DNA from: Palsa-892 sp963751615
GTDB taxonomy: Bacteria > Pseudomonadota > Alphaproteobacteria > Rhizobiales > Xanthobacteraceae
Assembly: GCA_963751615.1 (NCBI GenBank)
Contig: CAVVVG010000005.1
Location: 558,001-622,000, forward strand
Direction: 5' to 3'
DNA: 64,000 nt
Shown: in pieces, positions 15,991 to 24,445 of the stretch
Layout of the letters: each line of letters opens with the position of its first letter
Position numbering within the stretch: the stretch's first letter is position 1
Notes under the pieces: model-generated
Told to the model about the DNA's origin: nothing
The model's database searches: none
Seen by the model: the letters and a program-made list of their open reading frames with translations, nothing else
Program-made: the position numbers and the translations under genes

Positions 15991-16698
15991 ATGGCACAAA
16001 CTCGAAAACAGCCTGACGACGACGCACCGCATCTGCTCGTTGTCGATGACGATTTACGTATTCGCAATCTACTTTCGCGTTATCTCGTCGACCATGGTTT
16101 CCGGGTTACCACCGCAAATTCGGCTACAGATGCTCGCTCTAAACTTAAAGGTCTCGCTTTCGATTTGCTTGTGCTCGACGTCATGATGCCGGGTGAGAAT
16201 GGTCTAGATCTGGCCCGCTCGATCCGAAACAGTTCGACTGTGCCAATTCTAATGTTGACCGCACGCGCTGAAACCGAGGACCGTATCTCCGGGCTTGAAA
16301 CCGGCGTAGATGACTACGTGACAAAACCATTCGATCCGCGCGAATTGCTTCTTCGGATCAATAGCGTCTTGCGCCGCACAGTTATTCCGCAAGCACCTGC
16401 CATAGAAACGGTACGTTTCGGCGATTTTGTTTTTCATATCGAAGATGGAGAGCTCACTCGAGATGGGACGCCGGTTCGAATAACCGACCGCGAACGCGAT
16501 ATGCTACGCGTACTGGCGGCAAAACCGGGGGAAACTGTACCGCGCCAGGCACTAGCCGCGCGCGGAGCGGACGTGAACGAACGCGCCGTCGACGTGCAGA
16601 TCAATCGGCTGCGGCGCAAAATTGAAAATAATCCCACTGATCCGTCCTATCTCCGAACGGTACGCGGAGGCGGCTACCGGTTGGTGGCATCGCCATGA
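15991..16698 (+). CDS. OmpR-family response regulator (PetR-like)
   Basis: A 235-residue regulator with an N-terminal receiver and a C-terminal winged helix. The receiver has the acidic pair in LLVVDDDLRIRNLL, the phosphoacceptor Asp in LLVLDVMMPGENG, LMLTARAE and the lysine of DDYVTKPFDPREL. The DNA-binding domain (from about residue 135) has ITDRERDMLRVLAAKPGE and VQINRLRRKIE....YLRTVRGGGY. It overlaps the kinase gene by four bases, so the two are translationally coupled and form a two-component pair. Confidence 0.94.
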   Translation: MAQTRKQPDDDAPHLLVVDDDLRIRNLLSRYLVDHGFRVTTANSATDARSKLKGLAFDLLVLDVMMPGENGLDLARSIRNSSTVPILMLTARAETEDRISGLETGVDDYVTKPFDPRELLLRINSVLRRTVIPQAPAIETVRFGDFVFHIEDGELTRDGTPVRITDRERDMLRVLAAKPGETVPRQALAARGADVNERAVDVQINRLRRKIENNPTDPSYLRTVRGGGYRLVASP

Positions 16699-18083
16699 CA
16701 ACGATCGAGACCGGGATCTCCGGCATTCGCTCAGCCGTTGGTAAGCTCTACGATCTCTGGGATCGAGCCAGCATTTGGGTCAACGCGCGCATGCCGAAAG
16801 GCCTATATGCGCGGTCGCTGTTGATCATAGTGACGCCAATGGTTCTCCTGCAGTCCGTGGTCGCCTTCGTCTTTATGGAGCGCCACTATAATTTGGTGAC
16901 CCGCCGGCTTTCTGCCGCCGTCACACAAGACATCGCCGCCGTCATCGACATCTACCAGAAGTACCCGCAGGACAAGGATGACACCGTGCTCAAAAAACTG
17001 GCGAGCGAACGACTCAACCTCAAAATCGATTTGCTGCCCGGCGAGCAATTGCCTCCTCCTGGTCCAAAGCCATTTTTTTCGATTTTAGATTCGGTTCTTT
17101 CGCAGGAAATCAGACGTCAAATCGGGAAACCGTTTTGGATCGATACGGTCGGCAATTCAAATCTCGTCGAAGTTCGCATTTTGCTCGACAACAATACGCT
17201 GCAGGTATTTGCGCCTCGTAATCAGGCTTACGCATCGAACTCACATATTTTCCTGGTTTGGATGGTGGGAACTTCCCTGGTTCTGCTGGGCGTTGCCATC
17301 CTTTTCTTGCGCAATCAGATTCGCCCAATCCTCAAACTTGCAGAGGCGGCAGATGCGTTCGGTAAGGGCCGAGACGTAGAAAATTTTCGGCCACGTGGCG
17401 CACGCGAAGTACGTCAGGCAGCCTTTGCATTCTTAGAAATGAAGCGCCGTATCGAGCGGCAGATCGAACAACGAACGACTATGCTGGCAGGTGTTTCGCA
17501 CGATATGCGCACCATTTTGACGCGTTTTAAACTTGAACTGGCCCTTCTAGAAGATAATCCCGAAGCAGTCGCACTTCGCCGCGACGTCGACGAAATGCAA
17601 CGGATGCTGGAGGCCTATCTTGCCTTTGCACGTGGCGATGCAGGGGAGCAGCCAACGCTTGTCGACGTGTCGGAAATGCTCGGAGAATTTGTTGCCGATG
17701 CGGAGCGGCACGGAAAACGCGCGAGTATGACCTTTTCGGGACCTCCCATCGTGCAACTGCGGGCCGATTCCTTCAAGCGCTGCGTCGCCAATCTCGTCGG
17801 CAACGCATCTCGCTACGGGTCGATGATCGTGATTTCCGGGACGCGCGAACCCCGTTTTCTTTCGGTGCAAGTCGACGATGACGGCCCGGGTATCCCGGCC
17901 GACAAGCGCGACGACGTATTTCGCCCCTTCCTCCGTCTCGACGATGCGCGCAACCAGAACGAGGGCGGTACTGGTCTCGGCCTTTCGATCGCACGTGATA
18001 TCGCCGGCTCACATGGCGGCGATATTACACTGTCGGAAAGCCCGCTCGGCGGGTTACGCGCGACGGTGCGGATACCGGTCTAA
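16695..18083 (+). CDS. EnvZ-type sensor histidine kinase
   Basis: A 462-residue inner-membrane kinase. Two helices (about residues 36-57 and 184-207) enclose a periplasmic sensor of some 130 residues. A HAMP region follows, then the phosphoacceptor His near residue 269 in VSHDMRTILTR; the usual H-box proline is isoleucine, as in many alphaproteobacterial EnvZ-like kinases. The ATPase domain has the N-box (CVANLVGNASRYG), DDDGPGIP and GGTGLGLSIARDIAGSHGG. It is coupled to the response regulator by an ATGA overlap. The stimulus is unknown. Confidence 0.93.
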   Translation: MTTIETGISGIRSAVGKLYDLWDRASIWVNARMPKGLYARSLLIIVTPMVLLQSVVAFVFMERHYNLVTRRLSAAVTQDIAAVIDIYQKYPQDKDDTVLKKLASERLNLKIDLLPGEQLPPPGPKPFFSILDSVLSQEIRRQIGKPFWIDTVGNSNLVEVRILLDNNTLQVFAPRNQAYASNSHIFLVWMVGTSLVLLGVAILFLRNQIRPILKLAEAADAFGKGRDVENFRPRGAREVRQAAFAFLEMKRRIERQIEQRTTMLAGVSHDMRTILTRFKLELALLEDNPEAVALRRDVDEMQRMLEAYLAFARGDAGEQPTLVDVSEMLGEFVADAERHGKRASMTFSGPPIVQLRADSFKRCVANLVGNASRYGSMIVISGTREPRFLSVQVDDDGPGIPADKRDDVFRPFLRLDDARNQNEGGTGLGLSIARDIAGSHGGDITLSESPLGGLRATVRIPV

Positions 18084-18086
18084 ATC

Positions 18087-18275
18087 TCAGAACTGCCAAC
18101 CACCGTCTGGAATTTCCTTATCCGGCGCGATCAACACGACCGCGCCCTCCTCGCCGGGCAAACCCAGCGTTAAAACTTCCAATATCATCGGCCGATCTGT
18201 CCCGGCGCAAAATTCAACACTGCCGCGACCTTCCACCCAACAAAATCCTTGGGCTTGTAATGTTTGGCAAGCTGC
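18087..18275 (-). pseudogene. Orphan C-terminal coding fragment
   Basis: Between the kinase and tetR genes the minus strand holds an open stretch of about 62 codons with a protein-like sequence (CWVEGRGSVEFCAG, then LEVLTLGLPGEEGAVVLIAP) but no usable start codon near its head and a stop just upstream of it. It begins shortly after the tetR stop on the same strand. It looks like the tail of a gene whose front is lost. I do not recognise the family. Confidence 0.4.
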
Positions 18276-18302
18276 CTATTTGGCTTCTCTCCCAATCAGT
18301 CG

Positions 18303-18971
18303 TTAGGCTTGCAGGGTTTGCGGCTCGGGAGCTCCCGGTCTCCGGCGGCGCGTCGAGCGGCGTGTGCGGCGGTGCCGGGTAGGACAACGCGGGGCAAGTC
18401 TGTAAAGATCATCGAGCATTGATGCGAAGCGCGCCCCCGTCGCAAGATCGCGATCAAGCGCCGCCATCGTTTTTGCAAAACCTGGATCGTCGTCGTTCAG
18501 CCAGATGCACATCACGCGCGCGAACAGAACAGCCAAGGCTTGCGCGCGAATTCCGCCAATAAAGCCTGAAGAGTCAATTCCTGCCGCAGACAACATCCAC
18601 TGCTGCGAACGAACGGCAAGTTTGTTCATCCCAAGAGCAAAACGCGGATCGCGTTGCGCAGAATGCACAAGCGAGCGAACCGCCGCGCGATGCGGCAACA
18701 GCACCTCGAAACGCCGCATCAATACATCGAACAGACGGTCGCGCGCCGTGCCTTCAGTGTCTTCCTTTTCAAAGCTCGCAAGCACCTTGCGGTCGGTCTC
18801 GCGCACAAAAGCCGCGAGGATATCGAACGTAGAACCGAACTCATTCCTCATATCGGCCAGCGAAATCCCGGCCTTTTCAGCGACGGCGGCAAGTCCGATT
18901 TTATCGAAGGGCTTCTCGGCGAGAAGCGCAAGAAGGGCTTCTGTGATTTTTTCGCGATTTGCGCTAGGCAT
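18303..18971 (-). CDS. TetR family transcriptional regulator
   Basis: A 222-residue regulator. The N-terminal helix-turn-helix is typical: MPSANREKITEALLALLAEK, FDKIGLAAVAEKAGISLADM and FGSTFDILAAFVRETDRKVL. The C-terminal part is helical and should be the ligand or dimer domain. The last 30 residues are unusually rich in Arg and Pro (RRTRRSTRRRRPGAPEP), beyond the normal fold. It is followed by a broken coding fragment. The next genes upstream are proC and a ybjN-like gene on the same strand, with a short gap. Confidence 0.88.
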   Translation of the reverse strand: MPSANREKITEALLALLAEKPFDKIGLAAVAEKAGISLADMRNEFGSTFDILAAFVRETDRKVLASFEKEDTEGTARDRLFDVLMRRFEVLLPHRAAVRSLVHSAQRDPRFALGMNKLAVRSQQWMLSAAGIDSSGFIGGIRAQALAVLFARVMCIWLNDDDPGFAKTMAALDRDLATGARFASMLDDLYRLAPRCPTRHRRTRRSTRRRRPGAPEPQTLQA

Positions 18972-19034
18972 CTGGGTCTCCCGGATTTGGACCCAATTCT
19001 AGGACCGTCATGTGGCCATGGAAAGGCAATCTTT

Positions 19035-19856
19035 TCATTCGGCGAGATCGCGCGACCGTTTCGTGGCCGCAGCGATCGCACGCGTAAGCAGCCTCTGAAA
19101 GCCGTCCGCGCCCATGAGGACGTCGAGAGCTGCGGCTGTCGTTCCGCCGGGCGACGTCACATTCTCACGCAACTTTGCCGCCTCAAGCTCCGACCGATGC
19201 AACAATTCGCCAGCGCCCGCGACCGTTTCGCGCGCAAGCGTATTCGCGAGGCCGGCCGGAAGTCCAACTTCAATACCGGCTCTCGCCATACACTCTGCAA
19301 GCAGAAAAACATAGGCAGGCCCAGAACCAGACAAGGCGGTCACCGCATCGATCAGATTTTCGTCTTTGATCCACTCGACCGCTCCCCCCGCCGCGAGCAG
19401 ATCGGTCGTAAGCGCCTTCCCAGTAGCGTCAACGCGCTTGTTCGCTACGGCAACAGTAATACCGCGGCCAATCGAGGCCGGCGTATTCGGCATGCTGCGC
19501 ACGACCGCCGCATAAGCCGGCAATGCGGATTCAAGCGACGCGATCGTACGCCCGGCCATGATCGAGATGATGACTGTTTTCGGCTTTATAAAGGGTACGA
19601 GCTTCGGGATGATTTCACCAGCGATCTGCGGTTTCACCGCCAACACAATTGCATCCGGCGAAAAATGTTTCGGATCTGGGCTCTGCCCGATCTTTCGCTC
19701 GGCGAGCAGATTTGCAATTTCCGCAGGGGGTCCCGGATCGATAACGGCAATTTTCAATGGATCGAGCCCGCGCGCGAGCCAGCCCTCCATAAGTGCGCCG
19801 CCCATTTTGCCAGCGCCAACAAGCAGTACAGTGCCTTGAAGTAATGGCGCGGCCAC
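19035..19856 (-). CDS. proC: Pyrroline-5-carboxylate reductase
   Basis: A 273-residue enzyme for the last step of proline synthesis, reducing pyrroline-5-carboxylate with NAD(P)H. The Rossmann motif is LLVGAGKMGGALMEG; next come VLAVKPQ, RSMPNTPASIGRG, SGSGPAYVFLLAECMARAG and the family signature LRENVTSPGGTTAAALDVL. It follows the ybjN-like gene with five bases between them, a common order in Hyphomicrobiales. Confidence 0.95.
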   Translation of the reverse strand: MAAPLLQGTVLLVGAGKMGGALMEGWLARGLDPLKIAVIDPGPPAEIANLLAERKIGQSPDPKHFSPDAIVLAVKPQIAGEIIPKLVPFIKPKTVIISIMAGRTIASLESALPAYAAVVRSMPNTPASIGRGITVAVANKRVDATGKALTTDLLAAGGAVEWIKDENLIDAVTALSGSGPAYVFLLAECMARAGIEVGLPAGLANTLARETVAGAGELLHRSELEAAKLRENVTSPGGTTAAALDVLMGADGFQRLLTRAIAAATKRSRDLAE

Positions 19857-19861
19857 GGCGA

Positions 19862-20362
19862 TTAAGCCTCGCCGGCGGTCTCGAACATAGTAGCGTCGAT
19901 GGCCTCACGGGCGGTTTTTCCGGCCCAGATTACGAATTGGAAGGTGGGGAAATAGCGTTCTGCGGCTTCCAGCGCGCGCTCAAGCTGAGCCTCGCATTGA
20001 CGTCCGCTCGCGACCGCGCCGCCGGACAACAAAAGCGCATGACGATACATGACCATGCCTTCATCGGACCATAGATCGAAATGCCCAACCCACAATTGCT
20101 CGTTCACGATCGACAGAAGCTTTAGCACTTCGCTACGCCGGTTTTCCGGCACCTTGAGATCGAAAGCACACGCAAGATGCAGCGCTTCCAATTCGGTCAT
20201 CCACTGAAACGAGACGTGATAATCGGTCCACCGCCCCTTGATTGAAAGCGTGATTTCTCCGTCGTCCGAGCGCTCGAATGACCAATTGTTGATGGCTGCG
20301 AGGCGCTCGACGAGATCGACCGGGTTACCCCGCACCTCGGAATCGAAATCCATGATCGACAT
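19862..20362 (-). CDS. YbjN domain-containing protein
   Basis: A 166-residue soluble protein of the YbjN family. The start at 20362 is favoured by an AAAAGG ribosome-binding site six bases upstream. Markers: NPVDLVERLAAINNWSFERS, then LHLACAFDLKVPENRRSEVL, VNEQLWVGHFDLWSDEGMV and RHALLLSGG. The fold is like type III secretion chaperones and the family is thought to act in stress or regulation, but no reaction is known. It lies in a cluster with proC and ubiK. Confidence 0.88.
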   Translation of the reverse strand: MSIMDFDSEVRGNPVDLVERLAAINNWSFERSDDGEITLSIKGRWTDYHVSFQWMTELEALHLACAFDLKVPENRRSEVLKLLSIVNEQLWVGHFDLWSDEGMVMYRHALLLSGGAVASGRQCEAQLERALEAAERYFPTFQFVIWAGKTAREAIDATMFETAGEA

Positions 20363-20525
20363 ATTTGGCCTTTTTAGGTGATGGGATGCGAATCGGGCAG
20401 ATAATTGTTCCACCTGTGTCGCGAATCAGACTCCCAACGCCGCAACTCGAAAGAATCTTATTCGAGCGGGATGCGCAACGGCGCAACTCCACCGTCCACA
20501 GCCATGGCCGAAAATATCTGTGGAA

Positions 20526-20819
20526 TCAGCTGGTTTGGCCACCGCCTGCTGATCCCCGATCTTTCAGAAGCGTTGTGAGCTTCATTTCAAGCTCAGTGAG
20601 CTTGGCCGCTAAACGATCGTTCTCCTCGCGTGCTTTCGCAGCCATTTCCTTGGCCACCTCGAACTCCTCGCGAGTCACTACGTCGAGGTTGCGCAAGACG
20701 CGCTCGGCCTGGGTCTGAAAGATCGTTTCGACCTCTTTCTTCACGCCACCCGCGACGCCTGCAGCATCATTCATCAATCGAGCGATTTCATCGAAAAAGC
20801 GGTTGGTCGTTTGGGGCAT
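20526..20819 (-). CDS. ubiK: UbiK-family accessory factor (BMFP domain)
   Basis: A 97-residue protein from the ATG at 20819, which has a GGAG ribosome-binding site. The first half (RFFDEIARLMNDAAGVAGGV) and the coiled coil (VTREEFEVAKEMAAKAREEN...) match the BMFP/UbiK family. In Escherichia coli UbiK (YqiC) helps ubiquinone biosynthesis and binds membranes as a trimer; the same role is plausible here. The gene diverges from lgt. Confidence 0.82.
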   Translation of the reverse strand: MPQTTNRFFDEIARLMNDAAGVAGGVKKEVETIFQTQAERVLRNLDVVTREEFEVAKEMAAKAREENDRLAAKLTELEMKLTTLLKDRGSAGGGQTS

Positions 20820-20929
20820 GATTATCTCCACCTTGCAAAACGTCGATTTAAGAATGGGGTGCGGAAGGACACTGTGCAACCCATGGAAAGCGAACGCTTG
20901 ACTTCGTTGCCAGTGAGGGAGATCACGCG

Positions 20930-21760
20930 GTGCTTATGCCATTTCTAGCCCTGCCCTTCCCCGCCTTCGACCCCATCGTTTTTTCTATTGGACCATTCTC
21001 TGTCCGCTGGTACGCGCTCGCTTATGTCGGCGGCATCGTGCTCGCCTGGTGGCTCGCGCGCCGTATCGCAACGAATCATGCTCTCTGGGGCGGCCACTCT
21101 CCGATTAAATCAGACGACGTGGACGAAGTGATCACCTGGTGTGCACTGGGCATCGTGGTAGGCGGGCGGCTGGGGTACGTGCTGTTTTACGGGCCGCGGT
21201 ATTTTGCTTCTAACCCTCTTGAGATTTTCGTTCTTTGGCGCGGCGGAATGTCGTTTCACGGTGGGTTGCTCGGCACCATTCTTGCGTTGACACTCTACGG
21301 GCACCGACACAGCATTTCGATGCTGTCCATGCTTGATATTGGCGCCATCGTTACGCCCATTGGATTATTTCTGGGACGCATCGCGAATTTCATCAATGGC
21401 GAACTGTGGGGGCGCATCACCGATGTACCTTGGGCCTTCATATTTCCCAATGCCGGACCCGAACCCCGTCACCCGAGCCAGCTCTACGAGGCCGGACTAG
21501 AGGGCATCGTTCTTCTTGCCGTTGGCCTGATCGCGACCTATTTCGGCGCGCTCAGACGACCCGGTCTTATTGGCGGTCTGTTCGTTGCCTTATACGGCCT
21601 TGCGCGCATCGCCGGCGAGCAGTTTCGCGAGCCAGATGCACATATCGGCTATTTCGCCGGCGGATTGACCATGGGCACATTGCTTTCCTTGCCGATGGTT
21701 ATCATCGGTACGATCGCGGTCGTTCACGCGATTCGTCTTTCTCCAACCCCGAAAGCATGA
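20930..21760 (+). CDS. lgt: Prolipoprotein diacylglyceryl transferase
   Basis: A 276-residue inner-membrane enzyme that transfers diacylglycerol from phosphatidylglycerol to the lipobox cysteine of prolipoproteins. There are about seven membrane helices, the conserved RWYALAY motif, FHGGLLG with the functional His, and the signature FLGRIANFINGELWG. The GTG at 20930 has GGGAG about ten bases upstream; an in-frame ATG at 20936 is the alternative. It overlaps the next gene by four bases (ATGA). Confidence 0.95.
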   Translation: MLMPFLALPFPAFDPIVFSIGPFSVRWYALAYVGGIVLAWWLARRIATNHALWGGHSPIKSDDVDEVITWCALGIVVGGRLGYVLFYGPRYFASNPLEIFVLWRGGMSFHGGLLGTILALTLYGHRHSISMLSMLDIGAIVTPIGLFLGRIANFINGELWGRITDVPWAFIFPNAGPEPRHPSQLYEAGLEGIVLLAVGLIATYFGALRRPGLIGGLFVALYGLARIAGEQFREPDAHIGYFAGGLTMGTLLSLPMVIIGTIAVVHAIRLSPTPKA

Positions 21761-22845
21761 GTCCGCTCGGAAAAGAAATTCGCGCGCTCATCGAAGCCGA
21801 AGGACCGATATCGGTTTCGCGCTACATGGCACTTTGCCTGAGCGACCCTCGCCACGGCTACTATGCGACGCACGATCCGCTTGGCGCTGCTGGCGATTTC
21901 ACCACCGCGCCAGAGATCAGCCAGATGTTTGGCGAACTACTTGGCCTTTGGTGCGCCGAGGTGTGGGTCACAATGAAGTCGCCTGCAAAAATATCTCTCG
22001 TAGAACTCGGTCCCGGCCGTGGGACAATGATGAGCGATTTGCTGCGCGCAGCTAAAATTGTCCCGGAATTCTCAAAAGCGCTCGATGTGCATCTTGTCGA
22101 AATGAGCGCCGTGCTGGTCAAACGTCAGAAAAAAACACTCGAGAAAAGCGAAGCCGGAATTTCGTGGCACAAGGACGTGAGCACCCTGCCCGATGGACCG
22201 CTAATCGTGGTTGGGAATGAATTCGTCGACGCTTTGCCCATCGACCAGTTCGTCAAAACCGCTAAGGGCTGGTGCGAACGGCACATCGGTCTTATCGAAG
22301 GCAAGCTCCGCTTTGGCCTCAATCCAATTCCCATGCACGGCATCGCGGAAAGCCTCCCTGCTCGCTTGCGCTCCGCGCCTGACGGTTCCGTACTGGAAAG
22401 GCGTGAACTCGGATGCCTGCGCGACCTTGCGAGTCGCATTGCCCGATCCAGCGGCGCCGCCTTGATTGTCGACTATGGCGAGCGGCAAACCAAATTGGGC
22501 AATACGTTGCAAGCCGTGCGCGAACATGAATTCGCCGACCCATTCGAGTTGCCGGGCGAAACAGATCTCACGTCGTTGGTGGATTTCGAAGCTCTAGGAG
22601 CGGCCACAAAAAAAGAAGGCGCGCGGGTCTTCGGCCCAATCGGCCAAGGTGTTTTTTTGCGCCGGCTCGGCATCGAGTTGCGGGCCCAACGCCTGAAGAA
22701 AAGGGCCGACGCGAAAACCTGCGCCCTGATAGATACAGCGCTTGCGCGTCTGGTCGGCGAATCGCCCCGGCAAATGGGCGATCTCTTCAAGGTACTTGTC
22801 TTCTCGCACCCTAACCTCCCCATTCCACCAGGATTTGACAGCTGA
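21757..22845 (+). CDS. SAM-dependent methyltransferase, MidA/NDUFAF7 family
   Basis: A 362-residue protein from the ATG at 21757, overlapping lgt by four bases. It matches the DUF185/NDUFAF7 (MidA) family: ISVSRYMALCLSDPRHGYY at the start, GDFTTAPEISQMFGELLG, the SAM motif LVELGPGRGTMMSDLLR, and GNEFVDALPIDQF. In mitochondria NDUFAF7 methylates an arginine of complex I subunit NDUFS2 during assembly. A role in complex I assembly in this alphaproteobacterium is plausible but inferred. The operon continues with pgeF. Confidence 0.92.
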   Translation: MSPLGKEIRALIEAEGPISVSRYMALCLSDPRHGYYATHDPLGAAGDFTTAPEISQMFGELLGLWCAEVWVTMKSPAKISLVELGPGRGTMMSDLLRAAKIVPEFSKALDVHLVEMSAVLVKRQKKTLEKSEAGISWHKDVSTLPDGPLIVVGNEFVDALPIDQFVKTAKGWCERHIGLIEGKLRFGLNPIPMHGIAESLPARLRSAPDGSVLERRELGCLRDLASRIARSSGAALIVDYGERQTKLGNTLQAVREHEFADPFELPGETDLTSLVDFEALGAATKKEGARVFGPIGQGVFLRRLGIELRAQRLKKRADAKTCALIDTALARLVGESPRQMGDLFKVLVFSHPNLPIPPGFDS

Positions 22846-22869
22846 CACGACGACCGCGAATTTCCGCTC

Positions 22870-23640
22870 ATGAAGGTGCAATCGAACGTACTCGCTTCGC
22901 TGGCTCGCGTGCGTCACGCTTTTTTCACGCGCAGAGGCGGTGTGTCGGAAGGCATATACGCTAGTCTTAACGGCGGCCAGGGCTCGGACGACGACCCTGC
23001 GAAGGTAAAAGAAAATCGCCGCCGCATGAGCACATCGCTCGAAGTGCCCGAGGACCATCTCGTGAGCTGCATTCAAATTCACTCCCCCTCTGCCGTGGTC
23101 GCAACAACACCTTGGACCCGCGAAACGTCGCCTCGTGCGGATGCGATCGTTACCAAAATGCCGGGCCTAGCGATTGGCGTCTCAATCGCCGATTGCGGAC
23201 CTGTATTGTTTGCCGATGACGAAGCCGGCGTAATTGGTGTGGCACATGTAGGTTGGAAAGGCGCTCTCACGGGCGTACTGGATACAACAATCACAAGGAT
23301 GGAAGAGCTGGGCGCAGTACGTTCCAGAATCACTGCCGCCATCGGTCCTCTGATCCGCCAGTCGAGTTATGAAGTTGGCCCCGAATTTGTTACCCGCTTC
23401 CGGGAAGCGAATCACAGGAACATACGTTTTTTTGCTCCCGCAGACCGCGAACATCACGCCTTGTTCGATTTGCCCGGCTACATTGTGGCGCGACTCAAAA
23501 AAGCGGGCATCGGTACCATCGACGATCTCGTTCTCGATACATACTCCGACGAAAAACTCTTCTTCAGTTATCGTCGTTCAACCCATCGCGGCGAAAAGGA
23601 TTATGGCCGTCTTGTCGCAGCGATCACGCTCGTGGTTTAA
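22870..23640 (+). CDS. pgeF: Peptidoglycan editing factor PgeF (multi-copper laccase-like)
   Basis: A 256-residue member of the YfiH/PgeF family, purine nucleosidase-phosphorylase-like proteins that in E. coli remove misincorporated L-Ser from peptidoglycan precursors. Metal-site motifs are present: QIHSP, IADCGPVLF and GVAHVGWKG, plus a late LDTYSDEKLFFSYRRS. It follows the MidA-like gene by 24 bases, probably in the same operon. Confidence 0.9.
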   Translation: MKVQSNVLASLARVRHAFFTRRGGVSEGIYASLNGGQGSDDDPAKVKENRRRMSTSLEVPEDHLVSCIQIHSPSAVVATTPWTRETSPRADAIVTKMPGLAIGVSIADCGPVLFADDEAGVIGVAHVGWKGALTGVLDTTITRMEELGAVRSRITAAIGPLIRQSSYEVGPEFVTRFREANHRNIRFFAPADREHHALFDLPGYIVARLKKAGIGTIDDLVLDTYSDEKLFFSYRRSTHRGEKDYGRLVAAITLVV

Positions 23641-23736
23641 ACTGCGACTCGACCTTCCCCCAGTTTAAATCTAAAAGCGTCAATGCTGCCGCCGAAGCTC
23701 TGGAATAACGGGGCACGACCGGCCGGGGATGTGTCA

Positions 23737-24345
23737 ATGTTGGTAAATCGTGCGAATAAACGCAATGGATTTTTGCGCGCGCTGGCCGCGTTAGTCGCGT
23801 GCCTTCTCCTCGGCGCTTGCCAAACTGATAATGATCTTGTGACCGGATCGCTGGGCAGAAACGCGCCCCGCTCAATTGCGTTCGAATCCATCGACGGGCC
23901 GCCACAGTCCGTTTTTCTACGGCTGGTGAAGCAGCTTGCTGCCGAAGCCGAAAGAAAGCAACTGCCCGTCGTTTCGCGTTCAAATGCTGCCGCATGGCGT
24001 GTTCGCCTTTACCTCGCGGCGCACGTCCAAAAAAGGCGGGTCACGATCTCATGGGTCGGTGACATCTTTGACTCTCGCTATGACCGCGCGTTCCGGGTTT
24101 CGGGTGAGGAGTCGGCGGGTCCTGCGCGCAAAGATGTTTGGTCTCTCGCCGATGACGCCGTGCTTGCACGAATTGCAGCCAAAAGCCTCGACGCTATTGT
24201 CGCGCGAATGACTATTCCCGATTTGCCCAACGATTCCGCGCCGGGTTCTCCTCCCGGAAATGGTTCGCCGGTGGCCAGTGCCGAAGGTCCAAACACCCTC
24301 GCTTTTGCCGATCCCAGCCACTGGATCGCTGAAACGCACGAATAA
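23737..24345 (+). CDS. Hypothetical lipoprotein
   Basis: About 202 residues from the ATG at 23737, preceded by GGGGA; an earlier in-frame start at 23683 would add 18 residues before the signal peptide. The signal has a good lipobox (LLLGAC), so the protein should be lipid-anchored in the envelope. The mature part has a conserved-looking core (GPPQSVFLRLVKQLAAEAE, VRLYLAAHVQKRRVTISWVG, FRVSGEE) and a Pro/Gly-rich tail. This type of gene is common next to pgeF and prs in Hyphomicrobiales. Function unknown. Confidence 0.78.
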   Translation: MLVNRANKRNGFLRALAALVACLLLGACQTDNDLVTGSLGRNAPRSIAFESIDGPPQSVFLRLVKQLAAEAERKQLPVVSRSNAAAWRVRLYLAAHVQKRRVTISWVGDIFDSRYDRAFRVSGEESAGPARKDVWSLADDAVLARIAAKSLDAIVARMTIPDLPNDSAPGSPPGNGSPVASAEGPNTLAFADPSHWIAETHE

Positions 24346-24388
24346 TAAGCCTCTGGATTGCACGCGACGTTAACTTTACAGCGCCTGC

Positions 24389-24436
24389 CTGCGCGGCTAG
24401 GGACTCGGGAGCAGCGGCCGGAAAGTAGCCGCGCAG
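24389..24436 (+). promoter_or_regulatory. Hairpin in the prs leader touching the ribosome-binding site
   Basis: CTGCGCGGCTA (24389-24399) is the exact reverse complement of TAGCCGCGCAG (24426-24436), an 11-bp stem with a 26-base GC-rich loop. Its last two bases are the first two of the AGGGA ribosome-binding site of prs (24435-24439). There is no T-run, so it is not an ordinary terminator. Confidence 0.55.
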
Positions 24437-24445
24437 GGACGTGCT

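Noticed and set aside
18654..19844. Plus-strand open frame of 396 codons opposite tetR and proC
   Set aside because: It spans two well-identified genes on the other strand and has no recognisable domain.
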